Shown: positions 43,643 to 53,456, counted from the first letter of the stretch. The stretch is 64,000 bases of DNA from JBJYIN01 sp046237015 (GCF_046237015.1 NZ_JBJYIN010000001.1:366059-430058); one strand, 5' to 3'. The notes: generated by a model from the letters alone, not told the origin. Translations and numbers: made by a program.

Positions 43643-45430
43643 TTATGAAACGGGCAACGTCTGTTCATTACTCTCAGACACCGCTAATTCTTCTCCAGCC
43701 AATTGAAGCTGATACATTTGATAATACCGCCCCTGCTGGCGAAGTAATTGCCCATGCGTCCCCTGCTCAACCGTCTGCCCGCGATGAAGCACCATAATCG
43801 TATCTGCATCAACAATGGTCGATAGACGGTGAGCAATGACAATCAGCGTCGTTTGTTCACGAATAACACTCAGTGCTTTTTGCACCGCTTGTTCAGTCCC
43901 CGAATCGATATTCGCGGTGGCTTCATCGAGGATAAGCACCTTAGGGGTTTGAACCAATACACGCGCAATGGCCAAGAGCTGCTTCTGCCCGGTAGACAGA
44001 TTATTTCCCTGTTCTCCAATACGGGTATGCAATCCTTCTGGAAACGAATGCACCAAATCAGACAGTTGAACGATATCCAACACTCGCCAAACTTCGTCTT
44101 CGCTGATATCGCGTCCTAGTGTTACATTGGTATACATGGATTCAGCCAGTACAACCGGATCTTGCTGCACCATCGCCACATTATTGCACAACACCTGATG
44201 TGACAGGGTGGGTAATGGGCGTCCATCCAAACGGATTTCACCTTCATCGAGCGGATAATACCCCATCAACAAATTTGCCAATGTGCTTTTGCCACTACCG
44301 GTATGCCCCACCAGTGCAACAAAGCCTTGTTCAGGAATAACCAGAGAAATATTTTGTAAAACCCGTTTTTGATCTGCGCCATAAGAGAAAGAAACGTTGT
44401 CAATCTCAACACGTCCTCCTGACAATGCGCACCGATCATTGCCGTAGCGCTGCTTTTTGCCATCCATCAGTTCAAAAATACGCTCACCAGCGACGACAGC
44501 CTGTTGCAACATAGATTGCTGGGTCGTCAACTCGATTAATGGTTCATTCAAGCGACCAAGATAATTGATAAAGGCATACAACACCCCGGCCCCAACAGAG
44601 CCCACTGCACTGAAACCAAATTGCAATAACAAGCCGCATAGCACCATGGCAGAAAACAAGCTCAGCAACGGGCGCAATAGAAAACCATCGAGACGCAATG
44701 TTTGCATACGTGCCAGATAGTGTTCGTGACTGGCAGCCCCCAGTTTCTCACCAAAACGAGCCTGCTGACGGAATTGTTGGATGACGCCCATGCCAGTAAT
44801 GACTTCATTAAAACCATCATTAATATCCGCCAGATAGCCCCGTACGCGACGCACAATTGGCGTACTGTATCGCTGATAAATCACCATCACGACGATCACT
44901 GCTGGGAAAATAGCCAAAGCAACCAACGCCATACGCCAATCGAGACTAAACATGGCGACCAACATCGCACCAATCAGGGCAGCACTGCGTAATACCGTTG
45001 AGACAACCGTAACATACAGATCTTTCACTACTTCAGTGTCATTCGTTACACGGGAAATCAATTGCCCTACGGGCTGGGTATCAAACGTACTCAGTGGCTG
45101 GCGTAAAGCGGCATCCATGACATCAGTCCGCAACTGTTGTACGACACCAACGGCAACCCGGTTGAATAATAGCGCCTGAAAATAGTGCAAGGCCGCAGCC
45201 AAAACCTGCAACCCAATATATGCCACCGCTAAACCCGTCGCGATAGCGAATGGAAACTCCCCTTTTGCCACCAGATGATCAATGAAATAACTCACCAATA
45301 TCGGGCCAGATACCTCTGCCGCCGCAGCGATCCAAAGCATCACAACACCGAATCCCAGCGGCTTTCGCCACGGCGAACCATAGGCCAGCAATCGTTTTAA
45401 GGTTGGCCAAAGCTGCTTAGGCTTACTCAT
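43643..45430 (-). CDS. mdlB: MdlB, ABC exporter half-transporter
   Basis: 595 aa: an N-terminal six-helix ABC exporter domain (residues about 20-310) and a C-terminal ATPase with Walker A GHTGSGKS, the signature LSTGQKQ and Walker B VLILDEATANID. It pairs with MdlA to form a heterodimeric exporter; the substrate is uncertain. Its start overlaps the mdlA stop by 8 bp, so translation is coupled. Confidence 0.95.
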   Translation of the reverse strand: MSKPKQLWPTLKRLLAYGSPWRKPLGFGVVMLWIAAAAEVSGPILVSYFIDHLVAKGEFPFAIATGLAVAYIGLQVLAAALHYFQALLFNRVAVGVVQQLRTDVMDAALRQPLSTFDTQPVGQLISRVTNDTEVVKDLYVTVVSTVLRSAALIGAMLVAMFSLDWRMALVALAIFPAVIVVMVIYQRYSTPIVRRVRGYLADINDGFNEVITGMGVIQQFRQQARFGEKLGAASHEHYLARMQTLRLDGFLLRPLLSLFSAMVLCGLLLQFGFSAVGSVGAGVLYAFINYLGRLNEPLIELTTQQSMLQQAVVAGERIFELMDGKKQRYGNDRCALSGGRVEIDNVSFSYGADQKRVLQNISLVIPEQGFVALVGHTGSGKSTLANLLMGYYPLDEGEIRLDGRPLPTLSHQVLCNNVAMVQQDPVVLAESMYTNVTLGRDISEDEVWRVLDIVQLSDLVHSFPEGLHTRIGEQGNNLSTGQKQLLAIARVLVQTPKVLILDEATANIDSGTEQAVQKALSVIREQTTLIVIAHRLSTIVDADTIMVLHRGQTVEQGTHGQLLRQQGRYYQMYQLQLAGEELAVSESNEQTLPVS

Positions 45431-47192
45431 CCTTCACTCCCTCAGCCTGCGGTGCGTCATCCAAAGCCGCTTCCAACTGTTGATAACGGTGCATATCACG
45501 ATACCAGCCAGCATAGCCAATCAGCTCGCGGTGTTCGCCACGTTGAACGATATGACCTTGTTGCAACACCAAAATTTCATTCGCGTCTACCAAGGCTGAA
45601 AGACGATGCGCACTGATAATCAAAGTACGCTGCGAACTCCATTGTTTCAGGTTTTGCAAAATCTGATGTTCTGTCCGACCATCAACAGCCGATAGCGCAT
45701 CGTCTAACACTAAAATTTCCGACTCCAGCAATAAGGCTCGGGCAATAGCGATCCGCTGTTTTTGCCCTCCTGATAACATCACGCCCCGCTCTCCCACTTC
45801 CGTGTGATATCCCTGCGGGAGACGCAGGATATCTTCATGAACACTGGCAAGCCGCGCAGCCTGCTCAATTTGCTGCTGAGTGGCGTCGGGTCGTCCTAGC
45901 GCGATGTTGCTTGCTACCGTATCAGAAAACAGGAAAGGCGTTTGCCCGACGACGGCAAAACGATGGCGCAGCGCATCCAATCGAATGTCAGATAACGGTA
46001 GGCCATGGTAGTCAATGCTTCCCGACTGAACATCAAAATGCCGCAAAATCAACGCTAATAACGTACTTTTTCCCGATCCCGTAGGACCACAAAGCCCCAA
46101 AACGTTGCCGGGCTCCAACGTAAAACACACACGCTCTAATACATTGCGTGAACTTTCTGGGTAGTGAAATCCATCAATATCAACGCGTAGCGTACCCCCC
46201 CCGTCAGGTAACGCCGAGGAACCTTCCGAGACCACTAGTTCTTCAGACAAAAGCTGCCGAATACGGCTGTATGCTGCGCTACCGCGCTCAACAATATTGA
46301 ACATCCACGCCAGCGCTAGCATTGGCCAAATCATCAGCCCGAGATACATCACAAAGCTGGTTAACAATCCCAATGTCAGCGAACCGTGAATGACCATCCA
46401 ACTGCCGCCACCAATCGCAAGCAGATGAGACAAGCCCACAGCAATATAAATAGTAGGATCAAACCGCGCATCAACACGCGCAACATGCATATTTTTAGCG
46501 CCAGCATCTGCCGCAACCTTTGCAAAACGTTGGGATTGATAATCCTCCAGCCCGAATGATTTAATCATGCGGATGCTGGTCAGACTCTCTTGCGCCTGAT
46601 CGTTAAGAGATGAAAATGCAGCCTGAGCCGATCTGAAACGCTGATGTAACTGGGTGCCATAATGATTAATCACGAGAGCCATCACCGGCATCGGTAATAA
46701 CGCCAGCAGCGTCAATTGCCAGCTAATCTGGGTACACATGACAACCAAAACGGCGCATCCCATCACCATGGAATCAACGAGCGTAAGCACGCCCTCACCC
46801 GCAGCAAAAACAACGCGATCGACATCGTTAGTCGCGCGAGCCATTAGATCACCAGTACGATGGCGAAGATAAAATGCAGGATGCTGGCGGCTCAATTGAC
46901 GATAAAAATCTTCCCGCAGTTCAACCGCCAATTTATAGGAAGCACCAAACAGTAATATCCGCCAAACGTAACGCAATAGGTAGACCACCACGGCGGTTAG
47001 CAGCATCACGCCAATCCACTGCATCACCTCCGCCGTAGACATACCATTTCGCGTCACGCCGTCAACAATCACCCCAACCAATGTTGGAGGCAGCAGTTGC
47101 AGGATGGCAATAACAATCAGTAATGCCACCGCACCCAAGTAACGTCGCCATTCGCGACGAAAATACCAACTTAGTTGAGCAAACAGTCTCAC
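45423..47192 (-). CDS. mdlA: MdlA, ABC exporter half-transporter
   Basis: 589 aa with an ABC exporter membrane domain and an ATPase with Walker A GPTGSGKS, signature LSGGQKQ and Walker B ILVLDDALSAVD. The Walker B is followed by Asp rather than the usual Glu, as in one site of heterodimeric exporters. GTG start at 47192 (MRLFAQLSWYF), as in the E. coli protein; there is no clear ribosome binding site. ERIC element 5 lies 53 bp upstream. Confidence 0.95.
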   Translation of the reverse strand: MRLFAQLSWYFRREWRRYLGAVALLIVIAILQLLPPTLVGVIVDGVTRNGMSTAEVMQWIGVMLLTAVVVYLLRYVWRILLFGASYKLAVELREDFYRQLSRQHPAFYLRHRTGDLMARATNDVDRVVFAAGEGVLTLVDSMVMGCAVLVVMCTQISWQLTLLALLPMPVMALVINHYGTQLHQRFRSAQAAFSSLNDQAQESLTSIRMIKSFGLEDYQSQRFAKVAADAGAKNMHVARVDARFDPTIYIAVGLSHLLAIGGGSWMVIHGSLTLGLLTSFVMYLGLMIWPMLALAWMFNIVERGSAAYSRIRQLLSEELVVSEGSSALPDGGGTLRVDIDGFHYPESSRNVLERVCFTLEPGNVLGLCGPTGSGKSTLLALILRHFDVQSGSIDYHGLPLSDIRLDALRHRFAVVGQTPFLFSDTVASNIALGRPDATQQQIEQAARLASVHEDILRLPQGYHTEVGERGVMLSGGQKQRIAIARALLLESEILVLDDALSAVDGRTEHQILQNLKQWSSQRTLIISAHRLSALVDANEILVLQQGHIVQRGEHRELIGYAGWYRDMHRYQQLEAALDDAPQAEGVKDE

Positions 47193-47244
47193 GCAGTTTT
47201 AATTCCAATATCCAGAAACGGCATTATAAATGCAGGAAAATGAT

Positions 47245-47371
47245 TATACCCTAAATAATTCAAGTTTCAGGAAGGCGGCAAGCGAAGGAATCCCGATGAG
47301 CTTACTCAGGTAAGTGATTCGGGTGACTGAACGCAGCCAACGCACATGCAACTTGAAGTATGACGGGTATA
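47245..47371. repeat. ERIC-like element 5 (127 bp)
   Basis: Bounded by TATACCC and GGGTATA with core GATGAGCTTACTCAGG / TAAGTGATTCGGGTGA. It lies between decR and mdlA. Confidence 0.87.
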
Positions 47372-47391
47372 TACCGAAAGCTTATGAATGA

Positions 47392-47431
47392 TATACCCAA
47401 TAGATTTGAACGCCGCTTGCAGCAGCACCAG
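47392..47431. repeat. Truncated ERIC-related fragment
   Basis: TATACCCAATAGATTTGAAC followed by GCCGCTTGCAGC resembles the boundary of an ERIC-like element joined to part of the hairpin insert seen at 11302-11377. It lies next to the decR 3' end. Confidence 0.4.
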
Positions 47432-47459
47432 TAACCAGAAGGATGACAAGCGTAATCGA

Positions 47460-47921
47460 TCATAATGACAAAGGCAGTGCCGTGGTGTGCTTAATACGTT
47501 CCATCGCAAAACTGGATGTCACATCAACGAGCCCAGGAATGCCGTTCACCAAGCGTTTATAAAAGTTATCATAACTTTTCATATCAGCGACTTGCACCTG
47601 CATCAGGTAATCATACTCTCCCGCCATACGATAAAACGACAGGACTTCTGGCATTTCTGACACAACGCTGGTAAACGTTTGATACCACGAACTATTATGC
47701 TGCTGTGTCTTCAACAGAACGAATGCCGTCAGTTCCAATCCAAGCAATTCATTGTCCAACAAGGCAACGCGAGCCCGTATATAACCTTCCTCTTCCAGAC
47801 GTTTTAATCGCTTCCAACAGGGGGTTGACGTCAGATTTACCGATTCCGCCAGCACTTGAAGCGACAACGTACAATCGCGTTGCAGTAAATCCAATAAAGA
47901 ACGGTCTATTTTATCTAACAT
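47460..47921 (-). CDS. decR: DecR (YbaO), Lrp/AsnC-family regulator of cysteine detoxification
   Basis: 153-aa Lrp-family regulator that in enterobacteria activates a cysteine desulfhydrase gene in response to cysteine. The N-terminal helix-turn-helix has LQVLAESVNLTSTPCWKRLKR, and the RAM domain includes VLSFYRMAGEYDYLMQVQVA. It is divergent from cdsH with a 117-bp gap, the arrangement known from Salmonella ybaO-cdsH. The reverse-strand start is ATG 47921. Confidence 0.93.
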   Translation of the reverse strand: MLDKIDRSLLDLLQRDCTLSLQVLAESVNLTSTPCWKRLKRLEEEGYIRARVALLDNELLGLELTAFVLLKTQQHNSSWYQTFTSVVSEMPEVLSFYRMAGEYDYLMQVQVADMKSYDNFYKRLVNGIPGLVDVTSSFAMERIKHTTALPLSL

Positions 47922-48038
47922 ATCGCCTCACTGTAGAAAATTTTTCTCCCATTTCACGCATTAGAAGATAAAAAGGCAACATTTTTTCCTAAAAAATTCG
48001 CTAAGCTAATCTCATCTGATCCAAAACAGGTTTACATC

Positions 48039-49091
48039 ATGAGCAATGCCTGGGTAAAACACGCTATCAGCGCAATAGAAGCAGACTTCCAACGTTCCGC
48101 TGATACACATCTTATTCGTCTGACACTACCGAACTATCCCGGTATCTACTTCTATTTAAAAGATGAAAGTACACACCCAAGTGGCAGCTTGAAACATCGT
48201 CTCGCCCGTTCTCTTTTCCTTTATGGGCTGTGTAATGGCTGGATAAAAGAAGGGACGACGATTATTGAAGCATCTTCAGGCAGTACAGCAGTCTCCGAAG
48301 CCTACTTTGCACGTCTGCTAGGATTACCATTTATCGCCGTCATGCCATCCTGCACGGCGAAAAGAAAAATAGAACAAATTACTTTTTACGGCGGAAATTG
48401 CCATTTTGTTGAACAAGCAGGACAAATTTACTCAGCTTCCGAGCAATTGGCTAAAGAACTCGGTGGTCATTATATGGATCAGTTCACCTATGCGGAACGT
48501 GCAACTGACTGGCGCGGTAACAATAACATTGCTGATAGTATCTACCACCAGATGTCACGCGAACCTTACCCTGTACCCGACTATATCGTGATGAGCGCAG
48601 GGACGGGAGGAACATCGGCAACGCTGGGCCGTTACATCCGCTATCAAGGGTTGAATACACAGCTGGTTGTCGTTGATCCGGAAAACTCTGTTTTTTATGA
48701 CTGCTATCAGCAACACGATCGTTCGATGACCAGCAAATGCAGTAGCCGAATTGAAGGGATTGGCCGCCCGAGAGCTGAACCCTCGTTTATTCCCGATGTC
48801 ATTGACAGCATGATCAAAGTACCTGATAGCGCCAGCATCGCCACGCTTTACTGGCTAGAAAGTATTCTGGGTCGTAAAGTTGGCGCTTCTACCGGAACCA
48901 ATGTCTGGGGAATGCTACAGCTTGCAGAACAAATGGTCGCTCAAGGCAAGCAAGGAGCGCTTGTAACCTTATTATGCGACAGCGGCGAACGCTATTTGGA
49001 CACCTATTACAACAGTGCCTGGGTCGAAAAAAATATCGGTGCGATCGCGCCCTATCTCAGCATGCTAAATGAAATGCCACAACCACGCTAA
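48039..49091 (+). CDS. cdsH: CdsH, PLP-dependent L-cysteine desulfhydrase
   Basis: 350-aa PLP enzyme of the cysteine-synthase fold type II. The PLP-binding lysine is in SGSLKHR (Lys52), the phosphate-binding loop in SAGTGGTSATLGRY and the substrate-loop motif is EASSGSTAVSEAYFA. It breaks cysteine into sulfide, pyruvate and ammonia, limiting cysteine toxicity. Divergent from its likely activator decR. AGG occurs upstream of ATG 48039. Confidence 0.9.
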   Translation: MSNAWVKHAISAIEADFQRSADTHLIRLTLPNYPGIYFYLKDESTHPSGSLKHRLARSLFLYGLCNGWIKEGTTIIEASSGSTAVSEAYFARLLGLPFIAVMPSCTAKRKIEQITFYGGNCHFVEQAGQIYSASEQLAKELGGHYMDQFTYAERATDWRGNNNIADSIYHQMSREPYPVPDYIVMSAGTGGTSATLGRYIRYQGLNTQLVVVDPENSVFYDCYQQHDRSMTSKCSSRIEGIGRPRAEPSFIPDVIDSMIKVPDSASIATLYWLESILGRKVGASTGTNVWGMLQLAEQMVAQGKQGALVTLLCDSGERYLDTYYNSAWVEKNIGAIAPYLSMLNEMPQPR

Positions 49092-49113
49092 CGATAGCCT
49101 ACATGACGAGAGA

Positions 49114-49144
49114 AGCCGTCACCGCTGAATGGCGACGGTTTTTA
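49114..49144 (+). terminator. Terminator of cdsH
   Basis: Stem GCCGTC...GACGG followed by TTTTT, 23 bp after the cdsH stop. Confidence 0.7.
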
Positions 49145-49162
49145 AGGTAACATACCCGCCTT

Positions 49163-49308
49163 TATACCCAAGATCTTTCGAGTAGTCGGATAAAAATGCC
49201 AAGGCGTTCTTGAACGTCGCCTACGCTGATGCCAAAGAACTGGAGCCCAAGAATGAATTGGGTAACGAACATAACCAATTCACAGGCAACTCGAAGGACA
49301 ACGGATAT
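49163..49308. repeat. Degenerate ERIC-like element 6 with diverged insert
   Basis: Ends TATACCCA and GGCAACTCGAAGG...GGATAT resemble the ERIC-like boundaries, but the central core is lost. The interior (about 49190-49267, AAAAATGCCAAGGCGTTCTT at its start) is a diverged relative of the hairpin inserts in element 2. It lies between cdsH and queC. Confidence 0.5.
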
Positions 49309-49344
49309 GCCCCGTGGGCTTACTCTGTTTTAAGGTGAATACAT

Positions 49345-50040
49345 ATGAAGCGAGCTGTTGTCGTTTTTAGCGGTGGACAAGACTCCACAACCTGCCTGAT
49401 ACAGGCATTACAGCAATATGACGAAGTCCACTGCATCACTTTCGATTATGGACAACGCCATCGGGCAGAAATTGATATCGCCAAAACCCTCGCATTAACA
49501 TTGGGGGTCACCGCACATAAAGTGCTAAATGTGAGTCTTCTTAATGAGCTCGCGACCAGCAGCCTGACACGAGAAAATATTCCCGTTCCTGACTACGATG
49601 CCGATGCTCATGGCATTCCCAGCACTTTCGTCCCAGGAAGAAATATTCTTTTCCTCACGCTAGCCTCTATCTATGCTTATCAGGTTGGAGCAGAAGCGGT
49701 CATTACTGGCGTGTGTGAGACAGATTTCTCCGGTTATCCTGATTGTCGGGATGAGTTCGTCAAGGCATTGAATCAAGCGGTTGTACTTGGAACAGCTCGC
49801 GATATCCGTTTTGAAACCCCCTTAATGTGGCTAAACAAGGCAGAAACCTGGGCATTAGCCGATTATTATCAACAGATGGATACCATTCGCTATCATACCT
49901 TAACGTGTTACAACGGCATTCAAGGCGATGGCTGTGGTCATTGCGCGGCTTGCCATTTACGCGCTAACGGATTAGAACAATATCAACGCGATCAAACTAA
50001 CGTCATGCTCGCGCTAAAGCACAAAACGGGTTTGAAATAA
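49345..50040 (+). CDS. queC: QueC, 7-cyano-7-deazaguanine (preQ0) synthase
   Basis: 231-aa enzyme converting 7-carboxy-7-deazaguanine to preQ0 in queuosine synthesis. The PP-loop motif is SGGQDSTT (residues 9-16), and the C-terminal zinc site is GDGCGHCAACHLR with four cysteines. It is monocistronic, as the repeat-filled flanks suggest. The start is ATG 49345 with AAGGTGA upstream. Confidence 0.97.
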   Translation: MKRAVVVFSGGQDSTTCLIQALQQYDEVHCITFDYGQRHRAEIDIAKTLALTLGVTAHKVLNVSLLNELATSSLTRENIPVPDYDADAHGIPSTFVPGRNILFLTLASIYAYQVGAEAVITGVCETDFSGYPDCRDEFVKALNQAVVLGTARDIRFETPLMWLNKAETWALADYYQQMDTIRYHTLTCYNGIQGDGCGHCAACHLRANGLEQYQRDQTNVMLALKHKTGLK

Positions 50041-50055
50041 TAGAACTGAATCCAA

Positions 50056-50093
50056 TTCAGGCAAGGGCCGAACTTATGGTCACCTTGCCTGAA
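50056..50093 (+). terminator. Stem-loop after queC
   Basis: Perfect 11-bp stem TTCAGGCAAGG / CCTTGCCTGAA with a 16-nt loop, 15 bp after the queC stop. No T run follows. Confidence 0.5.
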
Positions 50094-50170
50094 CAATCTG
50101 AAATTCCCTGATGTTAACAACAAATCGACTCAAAATAGGGGTAACACGGTTTACATTCACATACTGTGAC

Positions 50171-50245
50171 TAAATAACCTGAGTTGCAGGACAAAACGTT
50201 ACCTAGTTAGACAACGCACAGACAACTTGAAGTATGACGGGTATA
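50171..50245. repeat. Internally deleted ERIC-like element 7
   Basis: The left end TAAATAACCTGAGTTGCAGG and right end GACAACTTGAAGTATGACGG match ERIC-like boundaries, but the palindromic centre is missing, leaving about 75 bp. It lies just downstream of the fadM stop. Confidence 0.65.
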
Positions 50246-50248
50246 TAT

Positions 50249-50653
50249 TTATTCCCCACGGCGGATAATATCCAAATGGGCCAATAGATCGCCCTCCAAT
50301 GGCAGCGCCTTTTTCGTTAACAGATCGATGCAAACAAACGTGAGTAAAGCGTCCACAATCTCTTCACTATCAGACTGACGAGTCATTCGCTGGCGGATAA
50401 CACCACTTTTAGCATTCAATTGCAGAAGCTCACTATCAATACATAACTTATCGCCTAATACGGCGGGTCTACGATAGTTAATGTTGATGTTTACAACGAT
50501 GAAGGCAATGTTATTACGATTCATCCAGTCAAATGTCGGCAACGTTTCCAACCATTGCCAGCGAGCTTCTTCTAAGAACTCAAGGTAGCGCGCATTGTTA
50601 ACATGCTGATAAACATCAATATGATATCCGCGAACGGTAATGAACGTCTGCAT
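50249..50653 (-). CDS. fadM: FadM (YbaW), long-chain acyl-CoA thioesterase III
   Basis: 134-aa hot-dog thioesterase that clears 3,5-tetradecadienoyl-CoA during oleate beta-oxidation. The segment VRGYHIDVYQHVNNARYLEFL carries the catalytic aspartate region of 4HBT-type enzymes. The start is placed at ATG 50653 (MQTFITVRGYH). A TTG one codon upstream is possible, and AGGAG lies 10 or more bp away. Confidence 0.93.
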   Translation of the reverse strand: MQTFITVRGYHIDVYQHVNNARYLEFLEEARWQWLETLPTFDWMNRNNIAFIVVNININYRRPAVLGDKLCIDSELLQLNAKSGVIRQRMTRQSDSEEIVDALLTFVCIDLLTKKALPLEGDLLAHLDIIRRGE

Positions 50654-50761
50654 CAAACCAAGACTCCTATAGCAATCGCCGATGAAACTGGTATGACCTG
50701 ATAATTAGCCTAGCAGAAGCTCGCAACCGAGTGGTATTTCACCTCCCGGTTGCGAACGACA

Positions 50762-51121
50762 TCACAGTTTTAAACGAGAAAGATTACGTTCTACCAACGC
50801 AGCCCCTATCCCTGGCACCTCTGTTAATTGATCTATCTGAGTGAAGGGACCGTTTTGCTCACGATAATTGACGATGGCTTCCGCTTTTTTAAGGCCAACC
50901 CCATTCATCACATCTGCCAGTTCCTCTGCGGTTCCCGTATTGATGCTTACTTCATCTTCATCAAGGCTCGGTAGTTGTGCTTTCTCCGCTTTTTGCGTAG
51001 GAGCAGGCTTAGCCACCGTGGTCGCATTATCTGTTTTCTGAGTGGCCTGAACGAGAAACGGCAAACCCGACAAACTCATTCCAACCACCAGACAAAGCGC
51101 TTTAACTCCTGATTTTCTCAT
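50762..51121 (-). CDS. ybaV: YbaV, exported helix-hairpin-helix (ComEA-like) protein
   Basis: 119 aa with a signal peptide (cleavage after VQA) and a C-terminal ComEA-type double helix-hairpin-helix DNA-binding domain: INTGTAEELADVMNGVGLKK and VPGIGAALVERN. The periplasmic location and HhH fold suggest binding of DNA outside the cytoplasm, but no function is established. It lies downstream of ppiD, separated by ppiD's terminator. Confidence 0.9.
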   Translation of the reverse strand: MRKSGVKALCLVVGMSLSGLPFLVQATQKTDNATTVAKPAPTQKAEKAQLPSLDEDEVSINTGTAEELADVMNGVGLKKAEAIVNYREQNGPFTQIDQLTEVPGIGAALVERNLSRLKL

Positions 51122-51202
51122 GCTGTTTCCTCCTTGTGTTTGACAGCATGGCTACCTTGCCGTAGGTCTGTGCTTACCGCAAATGGTCATATTTAAATGT
51201 GG

Positions 51203-51226
51203 AAAAGGCCGCGTAAGCGGCCTTCT
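51203..51226 (-). terminator. Terminator of ppiD
   Basis: 8-bp stem AAGGCCGC / GCGGCCTT with a 4-nt loop, then TTTTCC on the reverse strand, 34 bp after the ppiD stop. Confidence 0.8.
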
Positions 51227-51259
51227 CTTGTTGCAACAGTTTGCAAATTTATGCGGGAC

Positions 51260-53140
51260 TTATTGCTGTTCCTGAGCCGCATTCCCCATTTTGATTTTAG
51301 CTTCGCTACGCAAACTAATTAGCAATGCGTCAAACAGTGACGCCAGTGAACCTTGCTGTATCTGGCTAGCAAACTGCTCTTTTTGCTGCTCGTTAAGCGT
51401 ATGTGGCGTCACGCTATCTAATGCAACCAGCACCACGTTACCCGCCTGATCCTGAGAGATACCGTAAGAGGATTTATCTTTCTCCGGATGGGGCAATGCG
51501 AAGATAGACTCTGTCATCACATCACCTTGGGAAATTGAAGACAGTGTTTTTGCTTCACCAAAACTTAAGCCTGCTGCCTTAAGTGCATCATCCTTGCCTT
51601 GCTTCAGTTCGACCAGTAATTTCTCAGAATCAACACGAGCCTGCTGTTCCGCCTTCTGCCGTTTAACGATCTGAACCACCTGATCACGTACCTGCTCTAA
51701 TGGGCGCGTAGCTTCTGCCTTCTGTTCTGTAATACGAACGACAAATGCGCGATCGCCATCCACATTAATCACATCTGAATTGCTGCCAGGCGCACCATTA
51801 TCACCCAGTAATGCGCCATCAAAGATGGCCTGAGTAACACGCTGAAAATTCAGCACGGCGGGGACTTGTTCACGTGTAAACCAATCTGTTTGCACGGCTT
51901 TTACGCCCGCAACTTCTTCTGCTGATGCCAAAGACTCATTATCATTGCTTGCTGCTTCGCTAACCTTTCGTTGCAGCGCGTAATACTCATCCAGGGCTTT
52001 TTCTTGCTTAACTTTAGCGGCGATCTCAGCACGAACCTCACTCAACGGTTTAACCTGCTGTGGCTGAATGTCATCCAGACGAACGATCAGATAACCAACA
52101 GAGGATTTTATTGCTGAAGACAGTTGACCTTTCTCCGTGAGTTTTGCCTGCTTGAGCTCATCAATCGTGGAATTTTCATCCATCCAGCCCAAGTCTCCAC
52201 CGTTACGACGAGAAATGACATCCGTTGATTTTTCTTTTGCTACAGCGGCAAAATCAGCACCGTTTTTCAGCTCATCCAAAACAGCTTGCGCATCTGCTTC
52301 TGTCTTTACCTGAATGACGCTAAATTTCCTACGTTCCGGCTGAGAATAATTGATTTTATTCTCTTCGTAGAAATTGGCGATATCCTCGTCATTAACCGTC
52401 GTTTTATCCATGATGCTTGCCGCATCCAAAGCAATGTAACTCACTTTGAACGCTTCAGGTTCGATGAAACGGCCCTTATTCTGATCGTAGTAACTTTGGA
52501 TCTCTTCATCGGAGATATTCTGCGTTTTCGCTTTTGCTTCAACGTCAAACGTAATCAACCTCACGACACGATCCTGAGCAGCCTGCTTCGCCAAATTGTC
52601 AATTTCCAGGGGAAGCGTAAACGAAGTATTACCGAAACCGCGAATCAGTTGCTGGGATGTTAATTGCTTACGCAGTAATTGGGCATACATATCCGGCGTG
52701 AGCCCAAGGCGACGAACCTGCTCCTGATATTTATCATTATCGAAGCGGCTGTTGGTTTGAAATGCAGGAACAGCGAAAATTGCTTGTCTAACCTGCTCAT
52801 CACTGATGCTCAACCCAAGTTTGTCAGCGTATTGATCCAGTAATGCTTCATCAATCAATTGAGCAAGAGCCTGCTTACGCAGGTTTTGCATATAGCCGTC
52901 ATTGCTCGCGAGAACAGAGAAATTCTCGCCCAATGCCTCTTGCTGGCGGTTACGCTCGTTTTGTACCGCTTGCTCCAACTGGGCTCGGGTAATTTCCTGA
53001 CCATTTACCTTTGCCGCATAGTCCCCTGAGCTACCAATAAGATAATCACCAACACCCGTTAAAATGAATGATGCAATGATCAAGGCAAGAATAATTTTTA
53101 GCACGACGTTATTAGCGGCCGCGCGTAAATTGTCCATCAT
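51260..53140 (-). CDS. ppiD: PpiD, periplasmic folding chaperone (parvulin-type)
   Basis: 626-aa inner-membrane-anchored chaperone. One N-terminal transmembrane helix (VVLKIILALIIASFILTGVG, residues 12-31) anchors a large periplasmic part, with a SurA-like N-domain (residues about 40-200) and a parvulin domain (about 265-355, GGDLGWMDENSTIDELKQA). It helps proteins emerging from SecYEG. The length is close to E. coli PpiD (623 aa). It follows hupB, as in E. coli. Confidence 0.96.
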   Translation of the reverse strand: MMDNLRAAANNVVLKIILALIIASFILTGVGDYLIGSSGDYAAKVNGQEITRAQLEQAVQNERNRQQEALGENFSVLASNDGYMQNLRKQALAQLIDEALLDQYADKLGLSISDEQVRQAIFAVPAFQTNSRFDNDKYQEQVRRLGLTPDMYAQLLRKQLTSQQLIRGFGNTSFTLPLEIDNLAKQAAQDRVVRLITFDVEAKAKTQNISDEEIQSYYDQNKGRFIEPEAFKVSYIALDAASIMDKTTVNDEDIANFYEENKINYSQPERRKFSVIQVKTEADAQAVLDELKNGADFAAVAKEKSTDVISRRNGGDLGWMDENSTIDELKQAKLTEKGQLSSAIKSSVGYLIVRLDDIQPQQVKPLSEVRAEIAAKVKQEKALDEYYALQRKVSEAASNDNESLASAEEVAGVKAVQTDWFTREQVPAVLNFQRVTQAIFDGALLGDNGAPGSNSDVINVDGDRAFVVRITEQKAEATRPLEQVRDQVVQIVKRQKAEQQARVDSEKLLVELKQGKDDALKAAGLSFGEAKTLSSISQGDVMTESIFALPHPEKDKSSYGISQDQAGNVVLVALDSVTPHTLNEQQKEQFASQIQQGSLASLFDALLISLRSEAKIKMGNAAQEQQ

Positions 53141-53274
53141 AATGTGACAACACTCCGCTGTAGAATGGATAACACGCCCAAGCAGGCCAAAGCCACATTC
53201 CCACTATAGCTTACAGACAAGACCTGAGGCGCATTTAAACTTTTGTCCGACAATCGTAACCTGCATTGCCAGTA

Positions 53275-53297
53275 AAAAAACATCAGGAATGTTTTTT
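53275..53297. terminator. Symmetric A/T hairpin between hupB and ppiD
   Basis: Perfect 9-bp stem AAAAAACAT / ATGTTTTTT with a 5-nt loop. It could terminate in either direction. The rest of the 398-bp gap shows no gene. Confidence 0.45.
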
Positions 53298-53424
53298 AAC
53301 GTTGCATCGCAACGACTCGCAGGGTGTCAGGCAGGATATCACCCAACATAAAAAATCGACGAAAGCGATTTTAAGCATCATTTTCGAGGGCCTGGATAGA
53401 TAACGGACAAAATAGCCCATCATA

Positions 53425-53456
53425 AAATAAAAGGCACATCATAAAATGATGCGCCT
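53425..53456 (-). terminator. Terminator of hupB
   Basis: Reverse-strand stem AGGCgCATCAT / ATGATGtGCCT (one mismatch) with loop TTT, followed by TTTATTTTATG, 83 bp after the hupB stop. Confidence 0.7.
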
